A stretch of 64,000 bases of DNA. Origin: Ceratodon purpureus (lineage: Eukaryota > Streptophyta > Bryopsida > Pseudoditrichales > Ditrichaceae). The DNA is taken from the NCBI GenBank assembly GCA_014871385.1, contig CM026426.1, positions 62,597,599 through 62,661,598 of the forward strand, given 5' to 3'. The translations under genes were made by a program, and so were the position numbers. The notes below the pieces were generated by a model. That model did no database searches. It had not been told where the DNA came from and saw only the letters and a program-made list of their open reading frames with translations. Of the stretch, positions 33,206 through 45,360 are shown piece after piece (the first letter of the stretch is position 1; the number at the start of each line of letters is the position of its first letter).

Positions 33206-34045
33206 ATGTCTGTACCGGGTCTAATCCACCAAGTGCTAGACCCTGGTTCAGGTTTCCATTGCGCTGGAGAGGTTGTTTTCCAATGCTTTTTGAGTGAAAA
33301 GGTTATCGAGAGAAGTACACGGATTCTACTAGTGTACTCAGCCAAAATACAAAAAGAATTATTGTCAGACAGAAGACAACTCAAGAAGTCTGTGGTTGAG
33401 AAATGCAGACACGAGAGATGGCTTAATTTCCAACTGGACTGGAGAGAAATGTGGAGAAGTAGATCTCAGAAAGATGTTGCGTTTATATGGTCAGTGTGGC
33501 ATAGTCGTCGCGACCAATACATGGAGAAACAGATTCAATCTAGCAGCTAACCCAGAGTGCCCAATCTGTGATACCCAGTCACTTGTACACGGGTTTTTTC
33601 ACTGTGGAGTCTCCAGGAAGACTTCATGGAATTTTGCCTTCACCATAACATTACTAGCAAACCTGTCGTTCCTCACTTACTATATCAAGCAATTTCGAAG
33701 TTGGTGAGTCACTGGAGTCACAAAAGACAAGAAAAAGTGCCCTTTTCCACCTTCTCCGTCAGTGAAGGGCGACACTTTTTGAGTGAGGAACGACAGGTCT
33801 GCTTCTAGTGAAAGTGTCTCGAGCCAAGTCTTCCGAGAAGGCTCTCAGTGCACTTCTTGAATTCTACATGGACAGAAAATCTCTTATGTAGCAGAGAGGT
33901 CTCTCGGTATCATGGAATCTGGTTCCTCCGGAAGTCCCTTTAATTTTCTGGTAGTTAGGTTGTCCCTGCCCTGGACCGTTTGGTCTGATGAGGGCTTGTA
34001 ATGTATTCTGGCAATGGATTTTCTCTCTAAGCGTCAAAAAAAAAA
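33206..34045 (+). mobile_element. LINE 3' fragment with poly(A)
   Basis: 33396-33640 in two frames encodes a zf-RVT remnant ('VAFIWSVWHS', then 'ATNTWRNRFNLAANPECPIC' and 'LVHGFFHCG'), as in the C-terminus of L1 ORF2. Downstream is non-coding 3' sequence ending in TCAAAAAAAAAA (34036-34045). It is a 5'-truncated, frameshifted copy. A foldback segment (33653-33809) interrupts it. It ends about 220 bp upstream of the EFHC1-like start codon. Confidence 0.7.
33653..33809. repeat. Foldback insertion (inverted repeat) in the LINE fragment
   Basis: Arms 33657-33676 (GCAAACCTGTCGTTCCTCAC) and 33783-33802 match as reverse complements with one mismatch, extended outward by ACTAG/CTAGT. A second, inner inverted repeat (AAAAAGTGCCCTT against GGGCGACACTTTTT, about 33733-33782) nests inside. 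Confidence 0.7.
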
Positions 34046-34267
34046 TACATACCGTGTGAACATGGAGACCACCAGATTGCTTCTGAAACGACAGTCTGCT
34101 GAAGCCTCGTCCCAACTAACTTACCGGCAGTTGCTGCTTGCTCCCGATATGAATCCTCCCCGTCCCCAGGTCCACACTTTCAAACCCCTTGTCTTCCCGG
34201 CACGCACGCCAGTCTCATAGTTGCCTCCCAAATCATCTCTCCTGAAGTCGTCTTTCACCGCCTCACT

Positions 34268-36628
34268 ATGGAGCTCCCTGCCTACACCTTTTGTCACCCT
34301 CCTGTAAGCATTTGGTCACACATCAAATGCTTTAAAGTTTGACAGACATTTGGTGCTCATGTTTCAAAATTTGCTTTCATAAGTTTTAATTTTTCTTTAA
34401 ATTTGTGGGCATAATGGATCATGGGGTTGGGCACTGGAGATAATTCTTTTGAGTTGTTTGTTGTTTGGTGATGACTCGCAGGAGCAACCGAGGAGGAAGA
34501 GCCAAACGTTGAATATGACCGAAGAAGGGTTTCCGGTGGTAAGGCCGCTCGGGCAGTCCAAATTGCCACCAGTGAATGACACTCAAGAGAACTATGACAA
34601 CTCGGGAGCTTGTTATGCTTGCGTTAAGCAAAGCACCGGTCCCACGCCTGCTTGGCTCAAATTCGATCGCCAGGTTATGTCATAAAACTTTCTTCATGGT
34701 AGTGTATGACGACCAGTGAATAGCTCTTCATGGTAGTGTATGACGACCAGTGAATAGCTCTTCCTGGTGAAAAGATAATTACAGCTCTTCTTTTTACTGT
34801 ATATACCTTCCAAAGGCTCTAAGAGGGGTCACTGAATAATCCAAGAGTATTATTCATAAGTGAAGGATTGTGATGATCACATGTTAGAATTTCCAAGTGC
34901 CTAAATCTTTATAGAATTGCAAAAGAACAAGGTAAGGTTCCTCATAAAAATTATCCTTGTGAAAACACTCTATGAGTCCTCAAATTTGACCTTTGGTGAA
35001 ATTTAAAAGGATTTGTTACATTCTTACGAGACCCTTCATCAAGGGGGAGGATCTCCAGTTTCATGAAAAATAAACACCAAAAAACGTCCAATGAATAGAA
35101 AATGTTTCAAGTAAACAATAGAGTACATGGGAGAGTCATCCCATCAATTCCTGTTAATATTTCATCATTTTCTGTCACATGGATTTCATTGCAATCAATG
35201 TAGAGTTTCTTTAATTTTCCCTTCTTCCAAAGAAAAGAAAAAGTGATTTATGGTTGTAACATTGAAGAATGTAATGTTGACTTAGAAAAATGTGGTTTGT
35301 TATTCAAGGTGTTGAGGTTTTATGCATTCTTCAAAGAACAAGTGGACGAGCGGGTAGAGGAAAATGCTCGATATCGCAAGTGCACCATTTATTTTTACCT
35401 CTCAGATGGCATGATTCACATTGGGGTATTGAAATTCTCATTTTCCCAATGGCTAATGCCACAATATTGATTCTTGCGCTTTTTTTTGTTGCACTGCAAC
35501 AAGTCGTTTACTAGTTCAAATATGAGTGTACAATACTTGGATAATTTTTTTATTTTGATATTTTTTAACAAGCTATAAAATATCAATAACATTTTGAATA
35601 TAATAGAAGAAAATTGTGTTCCAAATCATTGGCACCTCTAAGGCAAACTTTAAATCACTCTTTAAGAAATTATAAATCAATACAATTAAAAACAAAAATT
35701 TGTCAATAATTACACAACAATATTATCTATATAACAATATAGTCATTTTGTCAAAGTATTTTTGCAACAACAAAGTAGTAAAAGCTTTCAAGTAATTTAA
35801 AATGAAATAAATATTAATTTAAATATTAATTTTTTATAATTAACATCACAAGAAATTATTTTATGATTAAGGAAAAAACTATGAATGCACATTAAAATAT
35901 ACATATCATGAAAATATTATCAAAAATATAGAAAATCATCATATTGTACTAAAGGTTATTTTGCATAGACAATATTGATTTAAAATTCAAATCATAGATT
36001 TAATAAAAGAAACAAAATTCTTCAAGTAGTTAAAAAAGGTTGCATATCTTCAAAAGATACATAAATAATGTTTTATATGAGGTCTCTTGTAGAATTGTCA
36101 TTCATCAAACATTGTTATTTTGATAGTATAGATATTCTAAATATGCTTATAAATAATTTAAGAAGATTCTATTTTGTATTAATTAAATGGAATCTTTATC
36201 TACCACGTAGCTTTCAAATTCTCAAGGATTGCCTTTTCGTATGACAATTGCGAGGGATTGTATCATTTGAGCGAGAAGGAATACCACAATGACTTTAGCA
36301 CTTTTAACAATGCAAATGCACATTAAATGTCATAAACCTAAGTACAAAGGTAGTACAAGCATTGATGTGTTGTTTTAAAAAGTTTTCAAAGGTCACAACA
36401 ATAATTGGGACTAGATGGACAAAGTGCTAAGCCTACATAGCTTCTAAGCTCGTACAAACACAAATCAACAAGTCAGTACATAGAAATAATTAAGATTAAC
36501 AACGTTCTTTTTTATAAATTTTTATTCACTTGCACATGATTTTCATAGGCCTCTTACTTTTGTTCACTAGTCTCTATCAACATAAACCGCTAAAATCCAT
36601 ATAAAAATCCATACTTACAAGTTGGAAC

Positions 36629-36699
<71 letters not shown>

Positions 36700-39640
36700 T
36701 TTTTTATTTTTTATTTTTTTTACGACAACATCCTTTCTGTTTGCTGGATTGTAATTATTTTTCCAAAACCAACTAAATTCTCCTTTCAAGGGGCTCTGAA
36801 AATCACGGTTTCTGGTGCACGACGAAATGGTGAATAAAGTTCCAAAATGAGTACGGGGAACTCTGGTTCTATGTTGTCAGAAATTCTTGAACGAAATTGG
36901 AAAACTTAATTTGGTTGCAGGAACCCGCTCAAAGGAATAGTGGCATTTACTTTCAGGTTCTCATCTTAATCTCTAATTCCCTTGCCTCCATACTGTTCTC
37001 TTCATTTGTTAGGTTGCTGGCCCTACTGGGGTACTAGAAGGTCCTTGACATCTAAATTACAAGAGAAAGGAATTGGTGAATGTCATGGCGACGTAGTGAA
37101 GGAAGATACTAATTGGAGGGATGCAGATCTATATTTCAGGGAGTATTTTTGAAGAAGCAAAAAGTACCCAATGGACGAGGTGGGTTCCTGGAGCCTGCTG
37201 ATTTTCAATTGGGAAGGGACATCACCATCTACAGCCATACCTTTCACATTGTTGGCTGTGATGTGTTCACAAAGGTTACACCAGACCAATTCTTAGGCAT
37301 TTTAGTTTCTGCCTTCCATTTCCATCCATTTACATGTTTTGATTCTTCGTTGTCTGTTTGTTTGTTTTTTTTCCTACTAATGATGATTGTGGGAGTAAAC
37401 GCAAGACAGAGATATTTGATGAAGCAAAGGCTTCCAGTGGGAGACGAGGAGCCGTGGCCCAATGAGCCCCTAGAGGACTACCGAGCCCATTACCTTACCA
37501 TCCTAAAACCACATCATAAGGAGTATGCGTTGCGTCAGTTTCTGGATTTAGACGGAAAAGTGTTGCGCTTCTTCTGTGTCTGGGATGACAGAGCTGTTCC
37601 TTACGGTGAACGCCGTCCTTATGTATGTCACGCATCACCGTTTCTTCCTGGTATTAGCTCCCTAAAATAATTAGTTTTCCTAATTAGCATATTTAACGAT
37701 GTCAATTAGTAACCTGGGTTTTCCAAATCTAATGTAGGTGACCTTATTGATCTGTGACCAGGTGTTGCACTACTTTCTGGGCGATGATACGATAGAGATT
37801 CTGGAACTCAACGAACGCAACAGCGGACGTATGCATTTCCCCATGCTTATAAGGCGCCAGAAAATTCTGAAGGAAACTCCTCACGACCTCCTGAGTAAGC
37901 TCTTGTGTAAAGTATAGTAATGGTTCCGTTGGAGCAGTTCAACTTTCAGATATAGAACGGAGCACTGATAATTCTCTACTTCTATTTCGTTCCGCTTCAT
38001 CAGGTCAGAAAAAAATATGCGGAGAGAAGGATTTTGGGCCAAAGGAGAGCTACTATCGCGACACAGATCTGCACATTGGAAGCTACATCCGGGTGTTTGA
38101 CCGTGACTTGCTGCTTCACGATGTAGATGAGTTCACCCGGAACTATTATCGCACTAAGTATGGCTACTCCGAGGACTTGCTTGCAGCAATCGATGTCCAG
38201 GTTTATCTCCAAAATAATTCGCAAGCACCCTCTCAAACCACAATTTGCAAGCTAATAATCCACATTGGTCTAGATTGTCCTTCACCTGATCCGCAACACT
38301 AGAACATGCAAGGCTAGAGTGCTTCATCCCTACTTTAATTGAGTGTCCCGTGAAGCGGAAATAACTCTAATTCTGTGAATCCTGTCACTACTCCCTCTCC
38401 ACACCTCTCGCTGCTCTTTCCACACTTCTTTCTACTATCATATGTGTGAGTCTAACTACTTCGAATTAATTACTACATGAAGTAACTTTCCTTGCTCCAC
38501 GGCCATTGAGTACAGAACCACCGGCTCTAAAAAATAATAAAAAGATTTCCAAGTCCATTCTTGATCATGTATCAACGTTCGGTGGTTTCGTGTGGGTCAC
38601 AGGAGGATGGTCCAGAATTTGCAAGAATGGAGATTCCTGAGCACAACGGCATCGGTTCAGAAGCCGATAGCTTGATGAACTGTATTATGCTGATTCCTGT
38701 AGCGCCACAGAAGGATTTCATCAAGTTCATCTACAAGGACGGCAAGATTCTTACTTTCACATGTAAAATGGTTGAGGATAAAGACCACAAGCTTCATCCT
38801 GTTGACAAAACAAGGGTGATGATCTTCCAAGTAAGTTATGCCCAAAAGCATCAACTCAACAAAAACGGGTTAATTTAGGGTCGAGTGAGGCTCCCCATAA
38901 GTCATTTTTTATTGGATGAAGTTGTTATTTTGGCACAAAATAAACAATTATCATGTCTTTTTAACAAAATTATTCATGCTTCAAAATTCTTCATACTTAA
39001 GGAGATATTTGCAGTCAAAGTTTGAAAACATTATTAGGGCATACTGAAATTTGCCCAAAACTGCAATATATGCTCAAAATTTGCCCAAAAGTAATTAGAT
39101 CACAAAAACTTCAAACACTCACCAAAAATTGAGAGTTTATTTTTTTTCAGATTTTGTTTTTTGTACATATTAATAAAATTTTGAAGGCATGATCTTACCG
39201 CTCAGATTTTCAATCCAATATTTCTCCATATGCCTTCTTTACTATCATAGACTGGCCATTGTTTTTGAATTTTAGCATACCTCCATGTGAAAAAGCAAGC
39301 ATTTTTTTAGGTTTTATAGGTCGTATGAGGGAAAAAGGTGGATGGACATATTCCTAACCCACCTAGGAACAAGATTTTGAAGAGACTCACATCAAATTTA
39401 CTTTAAAAATTAATTTTTTGGCTCAGAAAATACTTGAAACCCATTTTGTAACAAAGGAAAAAACATTTCCAACTTTGAACATTATGATCTCACAAACGAT
39501 AAGGAGTTTGAATCTTAGATTTGAGGTACATATACATGTACAAGTAAGGTACTAGATCCTATGGTTATACCTTCCAAAATACATCAAAACTTGAAAACTT
39601 ACACCTTGTATTGAAAAAGTCTAATTTGAGGGTTTTTGGC

Positions 39641-39675
<35 letters not shown>

Positions 39676-41268
39676 TTGTTGTTGGACAAATGGAACTTTT
39701 ATTACCAATGAAAGAAATCACAAGAGAAGTTTTTGGCAGTTTTTTGGCCTTTCAACTTGAGGGGTTATATTTCATCAAGATATCAAACCAATAAAGGTTC
39801 AAATTGTATCTCGCTGCTTTATTAAATACCTTTTGATTTCATCAAATTGAGGACGTGTGGAGCCTAATGGGTGACAGTATTACCTCTCCGATGACTCGAT
39901 CCAAGTGTTTGAGCCACCAACTCGGAACTCAGGGTGTGTTTCTGGAAAATACATCCAACGAATTGCAGCGCCACGAAAACCGGGCACACAAAGTCCCTAC
40001 TGCGCAGCCGACTGCTTCATGGACCAGAGGATGTACTTGTTTGACCGAATATTTGAGCTAATGGAAGCGGACGAGTGGACTCTCAAGTACATGGAGGAGG
40101 ATCCCAAACAGTTTCCCCTTGCCAACTACGAATGGGTTGCAAACAAGGTAACATCCTGTTCATTATCCCAAAACGCACCCAACTCTGACTACGTAACATT
40201 CTAGAGCAGTTTGTTATTGTCGGTTATTTGTATAAAAAAATCCATACTCCTTGAAGGACAATATTAGATATAATAAAGAATGTTTAAATCTTGCTATGTT
40301 TTTAGTTAATAGTTGAGTGAACAATGCTACTAGCACATTTACACTTCATGAGATATTGAAAAATGACTATAACATTAATCAAACAATGTAGTGGTTCCGA
40401 AGAGAATAATGAAAGAAATAGTACCGCAGCAAAGTGTATTTTATAAAAAACTAAAAATGTGAATATGAATATAAAAATGAAAGAAATCACCATAATTATT
40501 GGATGTTGAGGTATATAAAGCGAAGTTTTTTTTTATTTTTTATTTTTTATTTTTTATTTTTATTTTAAAATTTTAATACCTAATTTAATGAATCTTCTGC
40601 ACTTCGTTGCTCTCTCCACTTCTCTCTCCTTTCACATTGCACGTCAAAGTACTTTGACGTACTACTTGGAGTTACTTTCCCTATTCCATGGCCATTGGGT
40701 TAAGAACTACCGTTTTAATATTTAATGAATCCTGTGCAGATCAAAGGGGCAATTCAGAAATTACCAGCTGACAGGTCAGCTGCGTTCAACAAGAGTATTA
40801 AGGGCCCCGATCCACCCAAATCTCCTCCACGTAATGATCCCTGTAGACAAATGCCACCTGCATCACCATGTGGTAACAAATGTGCACAGATGGAGACACC
40901 GCCCTTGACACCTAGACGGCCTTGCTCCCCTCCTGAGGCTCCCACGCAGAGTCCTCCTTCATGGCCAAAATCACCCCCCAAGTCACCGTGAGTGGTTTCA
41001 CCTCGCTTTCTAAAATCAGCTCAGAACTGCCTGTCTGTGTTTCAAATGTCTGCTCTAAGTGTAATTACTCTTATGTATTTACAATGAGGAATCTGGTGGG
41101 CTTCGCAGGCCGGCGTCTGCTGCATTCAAGCCCTTGCCGATCAAGGACCTGTTGGCTCAGTATGGCATTCACGTCACCAAGCAGGAGGTGGTAACTCTTG
41201 AGCGTTACGTCGACAGGAACAAAGACAAGTTTTCTAATGTATATGCTCTTCTCAAATCCTACTTTTAA
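34268..41268 (+). CDS. EFHC1/RIB72-family axonemal protein, 12 exons
   Basis: Spliced model: 34268-34303, 34482-34673, 35309-35425, 36921-36956, 37140-37274, 37410-37622, 37762-37894, 38004-38200, 38603-38830, 39878-40147, 40740-40987, 41109-41268. It gives about 654 residues with consistent phases and GT-AG introns (human EFHC1 is about 640). Three DM10 domains: about 77-172 ('VLRFYAFF' ... 'HTFHIVGCDVFTK'), 221-330 ('KVLRFFCVWDD' ... 'LLLHDVDEFTRNYY'), and 400-500 ('KILTFTCKMVEDKD' ... 'YYLSDDSIQVFEPPTRNSG', 'DEWTLKYM'). The N-terminal 'RRKSQTL' matches the family. A Pro-rich linker (about 545-600) precedes a C-terminal segment 'TLERYVDRNKDKFSN' where EF-hands lie in homologues. Family role: binds the inner wall of axonemal doublet microtubules in cilia. 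Start chosen because exon 1 has a strong donor (CCT/GTAAGC) in the right phase. The last exon is read through to TAA; further exons cannot be excluded, because GTATAT at 41239 is a possible donor. Confidence 0.9.
34691..34758. repeat. 34-bp direct repeat, two identical units (intron 2)
   Basis: TCTTCATGGTAGTGTATGAC... is repeated without change at 34691-34724 and 34725-34758, and a third partial unit starts at 34759. Confidence 0.9.
36631..36693. repeat. (TA)n microsatellite in intron 3
   Basis: About 31 TA units, followed by an A/T-rich stretch, in the longest intron of the EFHC1-like gene. Confidence 0.95.
39649..39728 (-). mobile_element. 80-bp retrotransposed tail fragment with 17-bp duplications (intron 9)
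   Basis: A poly(T) run followed by about 60 bases lies between two copies of GTTTTTGGCAGTTTTTT (39632-39648 and 39729-39745). Read on the - strand it is a short 3' end (...GGTAATAAAAGTTCCATTTG...) with an ACAACAACAA-poly(A) tail, as in an extremely 5'-truncated LINE or SINE copy. Confidence 0.75.
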
Positions 41269-42593
41269 CCCATTTATTTAGTACTTTGTTATTTTAACCC
41301 CTAGATAGTGGGACCTGTAACTATGGACAATTTCACCCTCAATTTTAATATTATGAATAATAGAGAAATCCAACTTTATACATGTAGTATAAGAAGATAT
41401 ATGTCTATTTAAATCAAAAAAAGTTTCATATATTTTTCTAAGAAGTTTAAATTATTATAATTTTTTAAAATCAAACATACATAGTGTCATATTTATGATT
41501 TATAATTGTAATGTTAAGTTGCTTAATCCTAGAATTTCTAAATGAAACCTAACTAATATACCTTTTTGAAATTAGAACTTTTCTACCATTTTAAAAATAG
41601 ACACATGTGCTTTAATTCAAAATCACTTTACATAAACAACATGTGTAAATATAATCAAAGACACTAATATATGTTCAGACACTATGGTGTTGGTGATAAA
41701 GAATGTAGGCTACACCTTCACCAATATATGGTTATAACACAAATAATATGTGGTCTAGCTTTGACAATACATATTATTACTAAGGTATTGCATGAGGTAA
41801 AAAGAATAATGAAGATGATTCCAAGATTCTTTAGTATACATTTATGTACTCCAAGTTTTTTAACTAAACTGATACCATCCATTTATAAGGACAAAACTAT
41901 ACTTATGTATAATACTAATTTCCTAATCAAAACATATAGCTTACATAGAATTTTGTACTTATTATATAATACTTGTATGGTTTCCATATGGAATAAATAC
42001 ACACATTCTTCCACAATTTTTAGTGTTGCAAATTGAATAGTGAGAAAGACAATTGACAAGGATGAAAGTGAAACTTATATAAGAATCTCAAGCTTTTCTT
42101 CCTTGACTTTTCAAAGTTTGGTGGAACGGATGGATGTATAATTGTTCAATGGAGTTTGAATGAAACTTTGATTGTTCAGTGGAGTATAATTGTTCAATGG
42201 AGTGTGAAAGAAACTCATGATATTAGATGAATGTTTATATTATGAATGGATGATATGTGAATGGATGAAAATGATATTGGATGAAATTTGAATAAATGAG
42301 ATGATGATAGATGAAAATGCTATGAGATATGAATGGATGAAAAGCAAAGTTGAGTGGTGGCAAACTATGCCTATGCAAAAAGTATGTTACAAAAGTACTT
42401 TTCTGGAAGTATCTTTCATGAAGTACTCTATTTTCTTAAGAAACAAAAATGTTTACGCATTCTTTATTATGATAATAACTTGGAACAGTGCTATGCAACC
42501 TTGTTGAAATGCACACATCACAAAAAAATGGGTGTGCGGTTGTGAATGAAATACTTGTAAAGTTACTGTAGATATTCATGGAATGAATGAATC
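41269..42593. other. AT-rich intergenic, no gene seen
   Basis: Short direct repeats (ATTGTTCAATGGAGT type, around 42138-42205) and GGATGAA-rich sequence near 42240-42340. No coding sequence is supported. Confidence 0.5.
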
Positions 42594-43182
42594 TTCTCAT
42601 CACATGTCGTAGTATGTAAGCTGAGGATGAAAGAAGCTAGACAATTCTTGATTGTCAATAGAGTTAGACATTTTCATATTCAATGCACTAGAGTTAGACC
42701 ACTCTAGATTGAGAACATATGTGCACAAATTAGATAACTCAAGATAAAGTCCACTAGAATTACACTATTCTATATTTGAGGTGCAATGCACGTATATAGA
42801 TGGTAAAGACGTTTGTTTATATCAGATATAGGAGTAAATGATAGAAACTTTTATGAGCTAGACCTAAGCTTGGAATAGAAAAGCAAAAGACTAGAGGTAG
42901 ACTATAGTTCATTTGCAAAGGAAATAGTATATAAAGGTTGGAGCGTTAGAAGGTAAAGACACTTCTTCTGTGATTCTTCTCTAAAGTTGATTAAGTAATC
43001 TTTAGACATTCTATTTTGGTCCTTATTGCTTATAAGTATCATATCTATTTTCTAATTAACCAATTGAAGTAAAAGTAATATGATCAAAGTCTATATTCAT
43101 AACATAAAGAATTCAATCAAGTTTAAAGTCAAAGCTCATAGTTTAAAGAGTCTAGACAGAGATCGTGGTTTGGATATGAACT

Positions 43183-43755
43183 TTGAGAGAGATTAATAGC
43201 AAGTTGGAGAAAAAGAAGAATCACTTGGGAAAAAGATCCTTAGAGTTCAATCAGTTTGCTAGTCAAAAATTTAAGTTTACCAAGTTCTTTCAGGATTCTA
43301 ATCCTTCTCAAGTTTCTAAGTTCAACCTAGAAAAGAAGGGTGCCATGTTGAGCAAAGAAGAGCAAGAGGAGCATGTGAAGAAAAGTTTATGCTTCAGGTG
43401 TCATAAGCATTGACATTCGAGCTTTGAGTGATTATCATCCAAGAAGAGGACAATAACACCAGAGGTGGAGTAAGAAGATGATGATGTATCTAATAAAGAG
43501 CTAGGCAAATAGGTAATCACAAGTATCTCAACTGCTAGTATGAACATCGAAGTGGAGCAAGATCTAATTATGCTCCAAATCAAAGTATTTCTGAATTCTC
43601 CTATCTTTTCCATGATTCTTATTGATTCTAGTAGCAATCATAAGATGATGTCAACTTCATTTGATGACAAGTTAGTGCTTCCTTTAATCTTATCAAACCT
43701 TGCTCACTTTGGCTACCAAATAACCAAACAAGTTTTATCACTACCCACATGTTGA
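43183..43755 (+). pseudogene. Chromovirus gag knuckle and protease remnants
   Basis: 'EEHVKKSLCFRCHKH', a stop, then 'HSSFE' is a broken CCHC knuckle that ends the gag part. At 43600-43660 'SMILIDSSSNHKMMSTSF' corresponds to the protease LIDSGSTHNFIS-type active site, with the catalytic Asp present. They are in different frames. Confidence 0.6.
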
Positions 43756-43894
43756 AATTTCATGGAAACATTTGAGGTGTGGATATTGAGATGGACTTTG
43801 AAGTTTGAAGGATGGAATAGTCCATGAAAAGCTTCACAATGATAAACATTTCTTCATCAAAAGTAGGAGATCTTTACCAAGTATCCCTATGCTT

Positions 43895-44294
43895 CATTAG
43901 GAGAAAAATGAGCTCAAAATAAGGCCGTGTAAGCCTGCCCTTTCTAGGTGAACTCCCTACTTTGGGCACCTCTGCCGCTGGCAGCGGATGCCAGAGTTGC
44001 TGCCCGCACAGAACTGCGTGGCGCACTCACAACAAAGGTCCTCGGAATATTAGGTGAGACATGAATGCCTCGGCTCGGGCTTTGGTCCCAAATGGGCAGG
44101 TTGTGTCAGCCCGACACTGTAGATGTGCCCTCCACACGCCTCCCTTGGAGGTCATTGGTTCGAGCCCCCGTGGCGGTTGCTGGCACCACGGTGGCACCTC
44201 ACATGCCATGTCAAAAAGTACGCGGGCAGCGCCTGTTTTTTTCTCTCACGTGCCGCTTACACGGCCTTTTTGTGACCTGATTTTTCTCCTAATG
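43895..44294. mobile_element. GC-rich 400-bp foldback/MITE with 40-bp inverted ends
   Basis: Left arm 43895-43934 (CATTAGGAGAAAAATGAGCT, then AAGGCCGTGTAAGC) pairs with 44255-44294 over about 40 bases with several mismatches. The interior is far more GC-rich than the chromovirus around it. It contains GGTTCGAGCCC (44156-44166), close to the pol III B-box consensus, preceded by 'GGAGGTCATT' as in tRNA-derived SINEs; no clear A box. No target duplication could be defined. It may be a SINE inside a foldback or a tRNA-related MITE. Confidence 0.55.
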
Positions 44295-44306
44295 TTTCAT
44301 TTATAA

Positions 44307-45343
44307 ATGAAACGATGTATTAGGAATAACCATGAAGTATTTATAATATATGTAAGTGAAGTTGAGGATAAAAATGAGGACTACAAATTAGGAGTGAATG
44401 AATTCTTAAATGACTTTAAAGATATATTTCTTAAAGAGTTGAAGGAATCGCTATGTAGTAGAGATGTTGATCATCCTATAGATTTAATTCTTGATGTTGC
44501 TCGTAATGCTAGGGCACCCTATTACCATTCTTTAGTTCAAAATGTTGAATTGGAGAATCAATTGAAAGAATTTTTGAACAAAGGTTACAATGGACGTATC
44601 AAATTACCTTGAGGTGCCCCGTTCCTCGTTGTTAAGAAAAAAGATGAATCAATAAGATTATGTGTAGATTGTAGGGGTTTAAATAAACTTACTATAGAGT
44701 AAAGGTTTCCTTTACTCTATATTGATGGTATTATTGATTACTTACATGAATCAAATTTATTTTCCAAAATAGATTTGAAGAGTGGTTATCATTAATCTCG
44801 AATTACAGAATCTAACATTGCAAAATCATGCTTTAGATTACATTTAGGTCTTTATGAGTACGTTGTAATGCCTTTTAGACTTACATTTGCTCCCGGTACA
44901 TTTATATCTTTGATGAATTCATTATTTGTGATTATTTAGATAAATTTGTGCTAGTATTCATGGATGATATCATTATATATTCTAAGAATGTAGAAGAACA
45001 TAAGAAACATCTTAAACAAGTTTTTGAAATTTTGAGAGCAAATAAATTATATGCTAAGTTAAGTGATAGTCTTTTCTTTACATCTCATATTGAATTTCTT
45101 AATCATACCATTTTGGATAAGGAAATTCCAGTGAATCCTAGGAAGGTCAAAGTAGTTGATGAGTGGTCAATACCAAAAAACAAGAGTGAGGTGAGAAGAT
45201 TTCTAGGTCTTGCTCGTTGTTGTAGAAGCTGTCTTAAAGGATTTTATAAAATAGCTACTCCTATGACCAATTTGTTGAAAGGCAAGAGTAATGTGTTAGA
45301 TTGGACAGTTGAGTGTGAATTGAGTTTCCAGGCTTTGAAGTAA
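44307..45343 (+). pseudogene. Chromovirus reverse transcriptase
   Basis: 'FLVVKKKDESIRLCVDCRGL' (about 44623-44680), 'LFSKIDLKSGYH' (motif A, Asp present), 'SCFRLHLGLYEYVVMPF', 'LVFMDDIIIYSKNVEEHKKH' (motif C as MDD, 44955), and 'SEVRRFLGLARCCRSCLKGF'. Interrupted by stops near 44610, 44700, 44794 and 44938 and by frameshifts. Confidence 0.8.
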
Positions 45344-45360
45344 GTGTTAACCCAAACTTC

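Noticed and set aside
36631..36693. (TA)n run as a regulatory element or origin
   Set aside because: Ordinary microsatellite in a long intron with no accompanying motif.
43895..44294. A genuine tRNA gene
   Set aside because: Only a B-box-like word is present; no cloverleaf, anticodon arm or A box could be drawn.
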